Shown here piece after piece: positions 25,078-35,800 of a stretch of DNA of 62,063 bases (position 1 is the first letter of the stretch; each line of letters starts with the position of its first letter). This DNA comes from DATCTV01 sp964400685 (lineage in GTDB: Bacteria > Desulfobacterota > Desulfomonilia > UBA1062). Below the pieces are notes generated by a model. It was given only the letters and a program-made list of their open reading frames with translations. It searched no databases and had not been told where the DNA came from. A program made the position numbers and the translations under genes. The DNA lies in the NCBI GenBank assembly GCA_964400685.1, contig CAYNVT010000008.1, forward strand, positions 1-62,063. Direction: 5' to 3'.

Positions 25078-26376
25078 ATGTTCAAGAGGGCGTATCCTGA
25101 TATCTTGAAACTAAAATCCTCATACCATGAGTCCGCACCAGATATTCCCACGGATTATGGACCGGCTCGAAAACGCCGGAGCCTGGATTCTTCCCTGAAA
25201 CCTCTCATCATCGCATTATGCGGCATCATAGCTTCAGGAATGATTCTGGCTGGATGCGGCGGAGGGGGAGCAGGCCCGGCGGATTCAGCAGCGGTCAAAG
25301 TTACTGCTGTTGTCGTGAAAAGGAAGGATACCCCCGTAACATTCGAATACGTGGCACAGACGGAAAGTTCCCACCTGGTCCAGATACGCGCCCGCGTTGA
25401 CGGTTTTCTCGATAAAGTCGCGTATACCGAAGGGGCCTATGTCAAAAAAGGGCAGGTCCTTTTCATGATAGACCCCAAACCTTTCGAAGCCATGCTTGAA
25501 GAAGCCCGTGCAATTCTCGTCGAGCAGGAAGCGAACTGGATGAATGCAAAGGCCGATCTGGAAAGGGTAAAGCCGCTTGCCAGGAAGAACGCGCTGAGCA
25601 AGAAAGACCTCGATGACGCTATCAGAGCAGAAAGGTCATCGGCAGGGGCATACCTGGCTGCAAAAGCCAAGGTCAGGCAGGCGGAACTGAACCTCAGCTA
25701 CTGCACCATAACCTCGCCAATAAACGGCATATCCAGCCTCGCCAAGAAGCAGGAAGGTTCATATATTTCCGCCGGAGATGACAGCCTGCTGACAACGGTA
25801 TCCCAGATAGACCCCATATGGGTCACGTTCAGCATATCCGAAAACGAATACCTCAACCTCACCGAAAGCGAACAAGAGGGTTCGATGATCGTCCCTGCCT
25901 ACTCCAGTATGACTGTTGCCCTTATACTCTCAAATGGCAAAAAATATCCCGGCCGGGGAAAACTAATTTTCACCGAACCTTCATTCAGCCAGGAGACGGG
26001 AACATTTCTGGTCAAGACCGAGTTTGAAAACCCCTCCGGACTTCTGAAGCCTGGGCAGTTCGTTAAAATCATACTGGGAGGAGTGGTGAGGCCGAAGGCG
26101 ATTGTCGTTCCCAGCTCTGTGGTTAATCAAGGAACGAAGGGGCCATTCGTATGGGTGATTAAAACGGACATGACAGTAGAATACCGCGATGTCGACGAAG
26201 GCGAATGGACCGGGGAAGAAAAGTTCATAATTAAAGGCCTTAACGAAGGCGAGCAGGTTGTCGCAGACGGAGGGCTCAAGCTGTCAACGGGAATGAAGGT
26301 TATCATCAGGGAATATCTTAAGCAGCCGGGGTCTTCTTCAGAAAGCTTGCTTCCGGGCAAAACCCCGGGCGGATAA
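25078..26376 (+). CDS. RND efflux membrane fusion protein (second copy)
   Basis: 432 residues, clearly paralogous to the first MFP (shared SSHLVQIRARVDGFLDKVAYTEGAYVKKG, and KPLARKNALSKKDLDDA in the hairpin). It differs in a roughly 40-residue charged N-terminal extension before the hydrophobic segment and lipobox (MILAGC near 58-63). No internal Met or good ribosome site offers a shorter start. Either the signal has an unusually long n-region, or the true start is a non-ATG codon I could not identify. Confidence 0.93.
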   Translation: MFKRAYPDILKLKSSYHESAPDIPTDYGPARKRRSLDSSLKPLIIALCGIIASGMILAGCGGGGAGPADSAAVKVTAVVVKRKDTPVTFEYVAQTESSHLVQIRARVDGFLDKVAYTEGAYVKKGQVLFMIDPKPFEAMLEEARAILVEQEANWMNAKADLERVKPLARKNALSKKDLDDAIRAERSSAGAYLAAKAKVRQAELNLSYCTITSPINGISSLAKKQEGSYISAGDDSLLTTVSQIDPIWVTFSISENEYLNLTESEQEGSMIVPAYSSMTVALILSNGKKYPGRGKLIFTEPSFSQETGTFLVKTEFENPSGLLKPGQFVKIILGGVVRPKAIVVPSSVVNQGTKGPFVWVIKTDMTVEYRDVDEGEWTGEEKFIIKGLNEGEQVVADGGLKLSTGMKVIIREYLKQPGSSSESLLPGKTPGG

Positions 26377-26385
26377 GGTCAGGGC

Positions 26386-29300
26386 ATGATATCGAGATTC
26401 TTCATAGACCGCCCGGTATTTGCATGTGTAATATCAATAGTAATAGTAATAGCAGGCCTTCTGGCCATTAAGGTCCTGCCGGTAGAACAGTATCCGGACC
26501 TGACGCCGCCGGTGGTGAGCGTCACGACAAACTATCCCGGCGCCAACTCCGAAATCGTTTCCCAGAATGTCGCCGCCCCGATCGAACTCCAGATCAACGG
26601 CGTCGAGAACATGCTGTATATGACATCCTCCTGCGCGCAGAACGGCGATCTCAAGCTGAACGTCATTTTCGATATCGGCACCGACCCCGACATAGCCCAG
26701 GTCATGGTGCAGAACAGGGTGGACCTGGTGCTGCCCCAGCTTCCTGCAGCAGTGATTCAGCAGGGAGTCCAGGTGCAGAAGGTCTCGTCCACGACGCTGA
26801 TGATCATTGCCGTTTACTGCACAAACGGCAGGTACGACGAGGCGTATGTGGACAATTACGCCAACCTCTACATCCTGGATACGCTCAAGCGCATACCTGG
26901 GGCTTCCCAGACCGCCATGCTCGGAATGGGCGACTACGCCATGAGGGTATGGCTCAGGCCGGACCAGATGTCCCAGCTCGGCGTCACCGCCTCCGATGTG
27001 GCCAATGCAATCAGGAGGCAGAACCAGCAGTTCGCCATAGGCCAGCTGGGACAGCCGCCCATGAAAGGAAAGTCACAGCAGACACTGCCGATAACCACCC
27101 GGGGAATGATGACCGACCCGGAGGAATTCAAACAGATTATAATCAAGACAAGCAAGGACGGTTCGGCCATCCTGAGACTGAGGGACATCGGCACAGTCGA
27201 ACTCGGCCTGAGGGACTATCGCAACAGGACGAGGCTGAACGGACGCCCGGCAACGCTGATAGCTGTATATCAGGAGCCCGGGGCAAACGCCCTCGAGGTT
27301 TCAAAGAATGTCATAAGGACGCTTAATGAACTGAAAAAGACATTCCCGCAGGGTATTGATTATCAGGTGTCGCTCGACGTTACAAGGTTCGTGAGCGCAT
27401 CGATAAGAGAAGTGGCCATGACCCTCGCAATCGCCATCGCCCTGGTGATCATGGTCGTATATCTGTTCCTCGGAAGTTTCAGGGCGACCCTGGTGCCGGT
27501 GCTCGCCATACCTGTCTCCATTATCGGGACTTTCGCAGGCCTCAAGCTGGCGGGCTTTTCCATCAATATGCTTTCGCTGTTCGCAATGATACTCTCTACC
27601 GGCATCGTTGTGGACGACGCGATAGTGGTGACCGAGAATATCGAGAGAAACATGCGCGAAAAGGGAGTCGACCCGAAAGCGGCAGCAAAGATGTCGATGG
27701 ATGAGGTCACCGGTCCCGTGATTGCCATAGTCCTGGTGCTGGTAGCTGTATTCGTTCCTGTCGCATTCCTCTCGGGCATGGTCGGCCAGCTCTATAAGCA
27801 GTTCGCAATTACTATAGCGATCTCCGTCGTCATATCAGGCATCGTAGCGCTTACGCTTTCGCCGGCTGTTGCAGCAATGATCCTGAAAAACAACCCCCAT
27901 CAGAGAAGGGGCTTTTTCAAATGGTTCAACAAGTCATTCGAGCGATTCACAGGGTTCTATATCAGGGGCGTCAGGTTCTCGCTTAGGAGAAAGGCTGTTA
28001 TGATAGCCCTGTTTATAATCATTTCAGCAGCGGCGTACTTTCTCATGAATGCTGCCCCTTCAGGCTTTATTCCCGATGAAGACCAGGGTTATCTGTTCGG
28101 AGTGACTCTTCTTCCGGATATTGCAAGCCTGGACAGGGTCGAAGAGCTCGACAGGATTGGGGGCAAAATATTCGCCTCGCACAAGGCTGTCGAGAACGTG
28201 ATAGAGGTTGACGGCTACAATATTATCGACGACAGCGACAAAAATAACTCGGGATCATTCTTTGTCACCCTGAAAGATTTCAGCAAAAGGAAGAGCCCGG
28301 ACATGAGTTCGGATGCCGTCTCGGATTATTCAGCAGAACGGATGTCGGAAATCATCGACGGTATAATGTTTCCCGTATCTGCACCACCTGTCGAAGGTCT
28401 GAGTACTGTGGGAGGCCTCGAATTCTGGGTGCAAAACCGCAATGAGGGAGGTGCCGCTCAGCTCGGACCGGTTATAGAGGACCTTGTCGCAAAGGCTTCA
28501 AAGAGGAAGGAGCTCGACGGAGTTTCCACGACATTCAATGCAAACTCCCAGCAGCTCTTTGTCAAGGTGAATGCCGACAGGGCCGAAATGCTTGGCGTAC
28601 CAGTCGAGCAGGTCTATGAGACCATGCAGATGTTTTTCAGCCCGTATTACGTGAACCAGTTCACGAGGGAAAGCAGGCTCTGGTACGTGATACTTCAGGC
28701 TGAACCCTGGTACAGGAAAAAACCAACGGATATAAGCAATATTTACGTGCGCTCGACAAAAGGCGCAATGGTCCCTCTTAAGGCCCTTGTCGAGATGAAG
28801 CACGCCAAAGGCCCCGACCTGCTTACACGCTTCAACAACTTTCCTGCAGCCAGAATTAATTTCGGTCCGGCCGACGGCTACAGCACTGGCCAGGCGATAA
28901 AGGTCATGGAGGAGACCGCCAGAGCCTCACTTGCACCGGGATTCACGTTCGACTGGAGCGGAATAGGCTATGAAACGAAAAAATCGGGGAGCGCCTCAAT
29001 AACGGCGTTTATCTTCGGCCTTGTTATGGCCTTTCTCATCCTTGCCGCACAGTATGAGAGATGGTCACTGCCGCTTGGAGTATTGTTGGCGGTCCCGTTC
29101 GCCCTTTTCGGGGCGGTGCTGGCAATACTCATAAGGGGGACAGAGAACGACATATACTTTCAGATTGGCCTGCTCACCCTGATAGCGCTTTCTGCAAAGA
29201 ACGCCATCCTCATATTCGAATTCGCAGTCATGAAGAAAAGGCAGGGGATGAGTGCTGTCGAAGCGGTGATCGAAGCTTCCCGCCTGAGGATCAGGCCCAT

Positions 29301-29535
29301 AATGATGACCTCGCTCGCGTTCATCCTTGGCTGCCTGCCTCTTGCCCTGGCAACGGGCGCTTCCGAGAACAGCAGGCATTCAATAGGCACAGGCGTGATC
29401 GGCGGCATGCTCGCCGCATCACTTGTTTCAATATTTTTCATCCCCGTGTTTTTTGTTCTTGTTGAAAAGATATCGGTCCTGGGTAAGAGTGAATCAAACA
29501 TACAGACAGACCAGACACCTCACGATAAAAATTAA
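26386..29535 (+). CDS. RND (HAE-1/AcrB-like) efflux pump (second copy)
   Basis: 1049 residues, closely similar to the first pump over its whole length. It starts FFIDRPVFACVISIVIVIAG. The proton-relay Asp pair is in GIVVDDAIVVTENIERNM and Lys in ALSAKNAILIFEFAV, so it should be active. The periplasmic loops differ most, which suggests a different substrate range. The gene starts 9 bp after the second MFP with a poor ribosome site (GGTCAGGGC), so coupling to the MFP is likely. Confidence 0.96.
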   Translation: MISRFFIDRPVFACVISIVIVIAGLLAIKVLPVEQYPDLTPPVVSVTTNYPGANSEIVSQNVAAPIELQINGVENMLYMTSSCAQNGDLKLNVIFDIGTDPDIAQVMVQNRVDLVLPQLPAAVIQQGVQVQKVSSTTLMIIAVYCTNGRYDEAYVDNYANLYILDTLKRIPGASQTAMLGMGDYAMRVWLRPDQMSQLGVTASDVANAIRRQNQQFAIGQLGQPPMKGKSQQTLPITTRGMMTDPEEFKQIIIKTSKDGSAILRLRDIGTVELGLRDYRNRTRLNGRPATLIAVYQEPGANALEVSKNVIRTLNELKKTFPQGIDYQVSLDVTRFVSASIREVAMTLAIAIALVIMVVYLFLGSFRATLVPVLAIPVSIIGTFAGLKLAGFSINMLSLFAMILSTGIVVDDAIVVTENIERNMREKGVDPKAAAKMSMDEVTGPVIAIVLVLVAVFVPVAFLSGMVGQLYKQFAITIAISVVISGIVALTLSPAVAAMILKNNPHQRRGFFKWFNKSFERFTGFYIRGVRFSLRRKAVMIALFIIISAAAYFLMNAAPSGFIPDEDQGYLFGVTLLPDIASLDRVEELDRIGGKIFASHKAVENVIEVDGYNIIDDSDKNNSGSFFVTLKDFSKRKSPDMSSDAVSDYSAERMSEIIDGIMFPVSAPPVEGLSTVGGLEFWVQNRNEGGAAQLGPVIEDLVAKASKRKELDGVSTTFNANSQQLFVKVNADRAEMLGVPVEQVYETMQMFFSPYYVNQFTRESRLWYVILQAEPWYRKKPTDISNIYVRSTKGAMVPLKALVEMKHAKGPDLLTRFNNFPAARINFGPADGYSTGQAIKVMEETARASLAPGFTFDWSGIGYETKKSGSASITAFIFGLVMAFLILAAQYERWSLPLGVLLAVPFALFGAVLAILIRGTENDIYFQIGLLTLIALSAKNAILIFEFAVMKKRQGMSAVEAVIEASRLRIRPIMMTSLAFILGCLPLALATGASENSRHSIGTGVIGGMLAASLVSIFFIPVFFVLVEKISVLGKSESNIQTDQTPHDKN

Positions 29536-29556
29536 TCTCTGGAAAAAGAGGTATGG

Positions 29557-30846
29557 ATGCCTATAAGCAACAGGAATATCAAATGGCTTCTGGGTGAACT
29601 CAAGACTCTGGTTCAGAATGGAGTTATATCGGAAGATGATTCAATCCGAATCAGAGGATATTATGAACAGAACCCCGGACGCTCACATGCAAAAACACTG
29701 TTAGGTATCATAGGCTCATCACTGATAGGCCTCGGGGTCATCCTTCTCGTTGCCCATAACTGGGATGAATTCTCAAGGCTGCAAAGGACTGCAATTTCAT
29801 TCATACCGTTATTATCCGGACAGGCCATTCTCGGATATGCGGTATTTAAGAAAAAGGAATCGGCACCGTGGCTTGAAGGGGCCTCGATCTATCTTGCCGC
29901 AGGAATAGGCGCCTCAATCGGCCTGATAAGTCAGATATATCATATTTCCACGGACTTTGATTTTTATATACTGGCCTGGGCCCTGCTCACCCTTCCCTCT
30001 GTTTATCTTGCCAGATCAGCAATGACGGCCGCATTCTACATGACCATAATGACCGTGTGGTCTTTTTCAAGTGATACGTACGACAACCGGGCTTTCATGT
30101 TCCTCCCGCTGTTTGCGCTTGTATTGCCCTATCTGATACCGGTCATCAGGAGAAACATAACCGGCATGAAAAGCCAGTTTCTGATGTGGGTTTTATCGAT
30201 AACACTCTTCCTGGGGATACTGCCTTCGGTAGGCGGGATGTCAGAACAGGTAGGCATTGTAATTTATCCCGCACTGTTCACCCTCTATTATCTAGCAGAC
30301 AGGAAACTGCTTCAAAATGAACCCATAATCAGAAGGCCTCTTTTTATTGTCGGGATTTCCGGCATTGTGATAATATCTGCGATATTTACCTTCAAAGAAT
30401 CCTGGATGTTTACGGCATCCGGAACCGATGATCTTTACGATGCCATCTACTGCAATCTGACTGCTTTATTGTTCTCAATCGCATCAGCTGTTTTTCTGAT
30501 TCTTGAACTGTCGAGAAAAAGAACTGACATTCTTATCATAAGCTGTCCTTTCATCCTGTCGGTTATTTTCTACCTGGCGATTTCAGCCGGGGTTTCGGAA
30601 TACATACCGATGATAACATTCAACATCTATCTGCTATGCCTGGGAAGCTACACACTGTGGAGGGGTTTCAGCAAAAACAGTCAGCTTGCCGTGAATGCGG
30701 GTCTGGCCGTGCTCAGCTGGCTTGCAACTATAAGGTTCTTTGACTCGGATATTTCTTATACCGTCAGAGGAGTTTTATTCATAATCATCGGCGCGTCTTT
30801 TATTTTAATAAACCTTCTTATAAAAAAGAAAGAAGGCAGATCATGA
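29557..30846 (+). CDS. DUF2157 multi-pass membrane protein
   Basis: 429 residues. The N-terminal about 60 residues are soluble and helical (LKTLVQNGVISEDDSIRIRGYYEQ), followed by LLGIIGSSLIGLGVILLVAHNWDEFSRLQRTAI, the DUF2157 signature, and then about ten or more transmembrane helices. Function unknown. GAAAAAGAGG lies upstream of ATG 29557, 21 bp after the second pump. Its stop overlaps the start of the GDYXXLXY gene, the usual partner of DUF2157 genes. Confidence 0.88.
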   Translation: MPISNRNIKWLLGELKTLVQNGVISEDDSIRIRGYYEQNPGRSHAKTLLGIIGSSLIGLGVILLVAHNWDEFSRLQRTAISFIPLLSGQAILGYAVFKKKESAPWLEGASIYLAAGIGASIGLISQIYHISTDFDFYILAWALLTLPSVYLARSAMTAAFYMTIMTVWSFSSDTYDNRAFMFLPLFALVLPYLIPVIRRNITGMKSQFLMWVLSITLFLGILPSVGGMSEQVGIVIYPALFTLYYLADRKLLQNEPIIRRPLFIVGISGIVIISAIFTFKESWMFTASGTDDLYDAIYCNLTALLFSIASAVFLILELSRKRTDILIISCPFILSVIFYLAISAGVSEYIPMITFNIYLLCLGSYTLWRGFSKNSQLAVNAGLAVLSWLATIRFFDSDISYTVRGVLFIIIGASFILINLLIKKKEGRS

Positions 30847-31400
30847 AAAACAAATCTGCAATTGCAGTATTCATATCTCTGGTAATAATCCAGATTTCGT
30901 TCTGCTCATACCTCATATACCGGCATGAAACCATTCTCAGAAACGGAAACCAGTTGAAACTGGCGATAGAGCCCATTGATCCCGCTGATCCGTTAAGGGG
31001 CAAATACATAAATCTGAGATTCAAAGGGGAAGACTTACCGCTGCAGCCTGAGCTTAAGCTGAAATACGGGCAGCGCGCATACGTCAATTATACGACTGAC
31101 AATAATGGTTTCATCAAATTTAACAAGATATCTTTAAATAAGCCTGATGAGAATTATATAAAAATCAGGATCAGGTATGCCGACGACAAGAACATCCATA
31201 TGGAACTCCCTTTCAGGAGATATTACATCATGGAAGACAAAGCCCCTGAAGCGGAAAGTGCATACTTCAGGGCTGCCCGAGGGGATAAAGCAGATGCATA
31301 CGTCGTTATCAGAGTGAAATCGGGAAATGTGGTCATAGAAAATCTTTATATTGAAAATATGCCAATCGATGAATTTATAAGAAAGCATAAAAAGGGATAA
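30843..31400 (+). CDS. GDYXXLXY-type membrane-anchored protein
   Basis: 185 residues with one N-terminal transmembrane helix (IAVFISLVIIQISFCSYLIY) and an outside-facing domain. The family motif GDYxxLxY appears as GKYINLRF after PIDPADPLR, with later AYVVIRVKSGNVVIENLYI. Members are normally encoded next to or fused with DUF2157/DUF4401 membrane proteins, as here (4-bp overlap). Role unknown, probably a small envelope complex. Confidence 0.85.
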   Translation: MKNKSAIAVFISLVIIQISFCSYLIYRHETILRNGNQLKLAIEPIDPADPLRGKYINLRFKGEDLPLQPELKLKYGQRAYVNYTTDNNGFIKFNKISLNKPDENYIKIRIRYADDKNIHMELPFRRYYIMEDKAPEAESAYFRAARGDKADAYVVIRVKSGNVVIENLYIENMPIDEFIRKHKKG

Positions 31401-31412
31401 AAGGAGTTAAAG

Positions 31413-32750
31413 ATGGCCAGATCAAAAATGCCGTTAAGGGACAAAATAACCCTTGGATTGATGGTGCTCATGTTTGTTTTCCTTCAGGCTGATACAAACG
31501 TCATGACAGGAATTTTAACCGAGCTTCAGAAGGAATACGGAACAAGCGTTGTCACCCTGGGATTTATAGGCTCCCTTTTCACAATACTGGGGGCGGTCAT
31601 AAGCATCGTGTTCGGTTATTTTTCAGACAAGGCATCCAGAAAATGGCTGCTGGTGGCAGTCGTGCTCCTGGGAGAAATTCCGTGCATCCTTACAGGGATT
31701 CCGGCGCTTACAAAAAATATCGAGATGTTCGCATTATGGAGAATACTTTCAGGCATAGGGCTTGGCGGAATATTTCCTCTCACGTTCTCGCTCCTGTCCG
31801 ATTATTTCCATGAAGAACACCGGGCTGTGGCGTCAGCCTGGCTGGGAGTAGCCTGGGCCATCGGCATACTGTTCGGAATGATGGCGGCAGGATTCCTGAC
31901 GCCCATGAACCTCTTCGACCTGAGCTGGCGGATACCTTTCATCGTGGTTGCACTGCCAAACATTCCTATTGCAATAATCTTTGCTATCTATGCAAAAGAC
32001 CCACAACGGGGCAGGAAGGAATCAGCGCTGGAAGACCTTATCGAGGCCGGTGCTGAATACAGGCAGAAGATACATCTGAAAGATTTCAAGCATGTCTTCT
32101 CCAACAGGACAAACATCTGGGCATTCCTTCAGGGTCTGCCTGGCACCGTACCCTGGGGCATACTCAGCTTCTGGATAATCTATTTTTTCGAACAGGTCAG
32201 GCATATCAGCAAAGAAAAAGCCACTTTCGTTATAACCATGCTGGGTGTGGGTGCAACCGTGGGTGGACTTGTTGCAGGCTACATAGGCGAGTGGCTGTAC
32301 AATAAAAACCCCAGATACATGCCTGCATTCTGCGGCATATGCGTGCTTTTGGGAGCCATTCCAGCCTTCATGCTGGTCAACATCCCTGTCGACCCATCAG
32401 GCTGGGGTTATCAGCTTTATATCGTGCTGGCTGTCGTTACCGGCTTCTTCGTCTCTGCGGCAGGCCCTAATGTAAGGGCCATACTCATGAACGTCAACCG
32501 CCCTGAGAACAGGGGAACGGTTTTCGCCTGCTTTAATATTACCGACAACATAGGAAAAGGATTCGGGCCTGCCATAGGCGGACTCATGCTGCCGATTGTT
32601 GGCTATATCGGTATGATGAACTTCGCCGTATTCTGGTGGATTCCCTGCGGACTCATATTCTTCATGATCATGCGTTATATCAAAAATGACCGCGACGCAT
32701 TACAGAAGCTTTTGAAAGAACGTGCCCAGGAGATGGAGAAAGGCATTTAG
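31413..32750 (+). CDS. Major facilitator superfamily transporter
   Basis: 445 residues and 12 predicted helices. The cytoplasmic loop between helices 2 and 3 has GYFSDKASRKW, an MFS motif A variant, and TM4-5 holds ILSGIGLGGIFPLTFSLLSDYF. The long central loop (GRKESALEDLIEAGAEYRQ) is charged. It resembles spinster/sugar-phosphate-type carriers, but the substrate is unknown. AAGGAG precedes ATG 31413, 12 bp after the GDYXXLXY gene, so it ends the long co-directional block. Confidence 0.88.
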   Translation: MARSKMPLRDKITLGLMVLMFVFLQADTNVMTGILTELQKEYGTSVVTLGFIGSLFTILGAVISIVFGYFSDKASRKWLLVAVVLLGEIPCILTGIPALTKNIEMFALWRILSGIGLGGIFPLTFSLLSDYFHEEHRAVASAWLGVAWAIGILFGMMAAGFLTPMNLFDLSWRIPFIVVALPNIPIAIIFAIYAKDPQRGRKESALEDLIEAGAEYRQKIHLKDFKHVFSNRTNIWAFLQGLPGTVPWGILSFWIIYFFEQVRHISKEKATFVITMLGVGATVGGLVAGYIGEWLYNKNPRYMPAFCGICVLLGAIPAFMLVNIPVDPSGWGYQLYIVLAVVTGFFVSAAGPNVRAILMNVNRPENRGTVFACFNITDNIGKGFGPAIGGLMLPIVGYIGMMNFAVFWWIPCGLIFFMIMRYIKNDRDALQKLLKERAQEMEKGI

Positions 32751-32872
32751 CCTTGCCATAATGTATGGGGATTTCACCCTATTGACAATATGGTTAGCGT
32801 TTTAATAAAGCATGTGTATAATCATTTAGAAACACTTTAAAAGATTTGATTTTTAATAAAGGATAAAGGGCA

Positions 32873-35800
32873 ATGTATAAATTCCTTTCGGGTTTACGAT
32901 CCCAGCTTATTCTGCTTATCCTGATTATAGTCCTGCCTCTGTCGGGACTGTTTATATATTCAGCTTTTGAACAACGCCGCATAGAGCTGGACCAAGTTGA
33001 AAACGAAGTTTCTCAACTGACAAGGATTGCGTCAGACCAGCAGGTTAAATTTCTTGAAAGCACAAGACAGATCCTGCTTTCGCTTTCTGTCTTGCCATAT
33101 GTGAGAGACAATGACGCTGACAAATGCAATGAAATATTCAGTCAATTACTGAAGCTTTATCCCTTTTATTCCAACATTACGGCACTCACCCCTTCCGGTG
33201 ACTACTTTTGCAGTGCTTCACCCCTGGAAGGAAAAATAAACTCATCTCATTTGGAATGGTTCAAGCGTGCTGTTTCCAGCAAAGATTTTTCAATCGGTGA
33301 TTTTCAGGGCAAAGGCCGCATTACAGGCAAACTTGGTATAGGCCTTTCCCTTCCGGTGTATGATGAAAAAGGCGCTCTGAAAGCCGTATTAAGAGCGTCC
33401 ATAGAACTGGAAAAACTGAACAGGGTTCTCGCCGAAAACGTACTTCCGGAAGGCGCTACACTTACTATAACAGACAGAAACGGGATTATTCTAGCGCGCA
33501 ACAAAGACTCGGACAAATGGATTGGGAAAGCCCTCACGGATACCCCCCAGATCAAGACCCTGCTTAAAGACAATATCAATATTATGACAACCAAGGGAAC
33601 GGATGGTATTGAAAGGCTTTATTCATTCGCAGAAGTCAGGGTTGCCCCGGAGGCCGTAGTCTACTTGAGCATCTGGATACCCAAATCAGTAGCAGTATCC
33701 AGGATAAACAAGTCACTGGCATATAATCTTCTGGGCCTTTCTCTCTTCACTTTGCTTATCATAAGTCTTGTCTGGTACAGCGCAGACAAACTTCTGATCA
33801 ACAAGATGAATTGTCTGCAGAAAGCGACGGAGAAGTTAAGCACGGGGAGCCTGAAAGAGCGCTCCGGGTTCAAGGATTACTATGGTGAAATCGGCTCTCT
33901 CGCCCGATCTTTCGACAATATGGCCGATTCTCTGGAACAGAGGCAGAAGGAAAGGGACGAGGCCCAGGAATCCATGAGGGTTCTCAATGAAAAGCTGATC
34001 GCAACACTTGATGCCCTTCCCGATTATCTTTTCGAAGTGAATGAGCACGGAGTCATCTATGACTTCAGAGCTCCGCAGCCGGAGAAGTTGCAAGTAAAGC
34101 CGGAGCTTTTCTTAGGCAGGAATATCCGGGACATCCTCAAAGAGAACGCCGCTGCAATAGTCGAAGAAGCGATCAGATACGCCGTAGAAAATGGAGCTCA
34201 TTACGGTTCGTCATACCCCTATGAAACAACGTCAGGTACACGCTGGTTCGAACTCTCGATCGCATCCAAGGGAGACACTGCCTCATCCGAGCGCAGATTC
34301 ATAGCCATAGCGCATGATATCACAGCCCAGAAGCACATGCAGGAGGAGCTGCGCCAGAACGAAACAAAGTACCGTGAAATCTTTAACAACGCCTTTTACG
34401 GGATATTCCGTTCGTCTTTTGGAAAGAAATTCATCGACATGAACAAGGCTCTCTCGGACATGTTCGGCTACGCCTCCCCAGAGGAGATGATTGACAGTGT
34501 GTCGGACATAGAGGAACTTTACGTAAATCCTCTCGACCGGGAAAACATGAAGGCCGAACTCGCCAGAAGCGGTTTTGTAAAAAACCTTGTAATCGAATTA
34601 AAGCATCGCGACGGTCACCATATCTGGGGAAGGTTTAACGTCCAGACCATCCTGGACGAGAACAAAAATGTCACTTTCTATGAAGGCTCCGTTGAAGACA
34701 TAACAAAGATGAAGCAGGCCGAGGATGCGCTCAGGCAAAGCGAAGAGAGATACAGGATGATCATAGATAACAGCTATGACATAATCTTCAACCTGAACGA
34801 CAAGGGCGATTTCACTTACCTCTCGCCATCATTCGAAAAAACCACCGGACATAAGATATCTGAAACAATAGGAACCCAGTTTTTAGATATCCTGCATCCG
34901 GACGACATTCAGAAATGCATGGAGGCGTTCACCGATACATGTTCAGGAAAACTGGTGTCAGGGACCGAATACCGTTTCAGGTACAGCGACGGCAGCTGGC
35001 ACTGGCACAATATCAACGGTTCCATATATTACGACTCGAAAGGCTCGTTTGTAAGCCTGACCGGAATCGCATGGGATGTAACAAAGCGCAAGCTGGCTGA
35101 GGAGGAACTTCAGAAGAAGTCCGCAGAGCTGCAGCTTATATTCAATAATATGATCAATGCATTTGTCGTCTGGGAGTCTTCTTTCGACAAGCAAGGCAAT
35201 TATGTCAGCTTCCGCTTCGGACAGTTCAATGATGCTTTCACTAAGATTACCGGACTCAAATACGAAAATATCCGGGGAAAAGACGTTTTCGATGTCTGGC
35301 CGGAAACCGAACAGAGCTGGGTGGATGCGTACGGCAGCGTTGCGGTCACAGGCGTCCCGAAGATATTTGATATGTATCACGGGCCGACAAAAAAATGGTT
35401 TCACTGCAACGCCTACCGCCCCTCGGATTCGCCTGATCATATCTGTGTGATATTCGAGGACATAACCGAGCGCAAGGAGGTTGAGGAACAGCGCATCAAC
35501 CTGGACAGGCAGCTCCAGCAGACTCAGAAGCTTGAAAGTCTCGGAGTTCTTGCAGGGGGAATAGCCCACGACTTCAATAACATACTTATGGTCATAACCG
35601 GCAATGCAGATCTTGCCTTGATGGATATCCCTGAACAGTCCCCGGCCGCATCCAAGATCGAGAACATCAAGAAGGCTTCCTTCCGTGCAGCGGACCTGTG
35701 CAAGCAGATGCTTGCGTATTCGGGGAAAGGGCGTTTTCTCGTCGTTCCTATCAACCTGTCGGATTTGATCAACGATATGAAGAACATGCTTGAGATCTCT

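Noticed and set aside
34958..35569. A 203-codon minus-strand frame inside the hybrid kinase gene
   Set aside because: It lies opposite well-formed PAS domains and has no features of its own.
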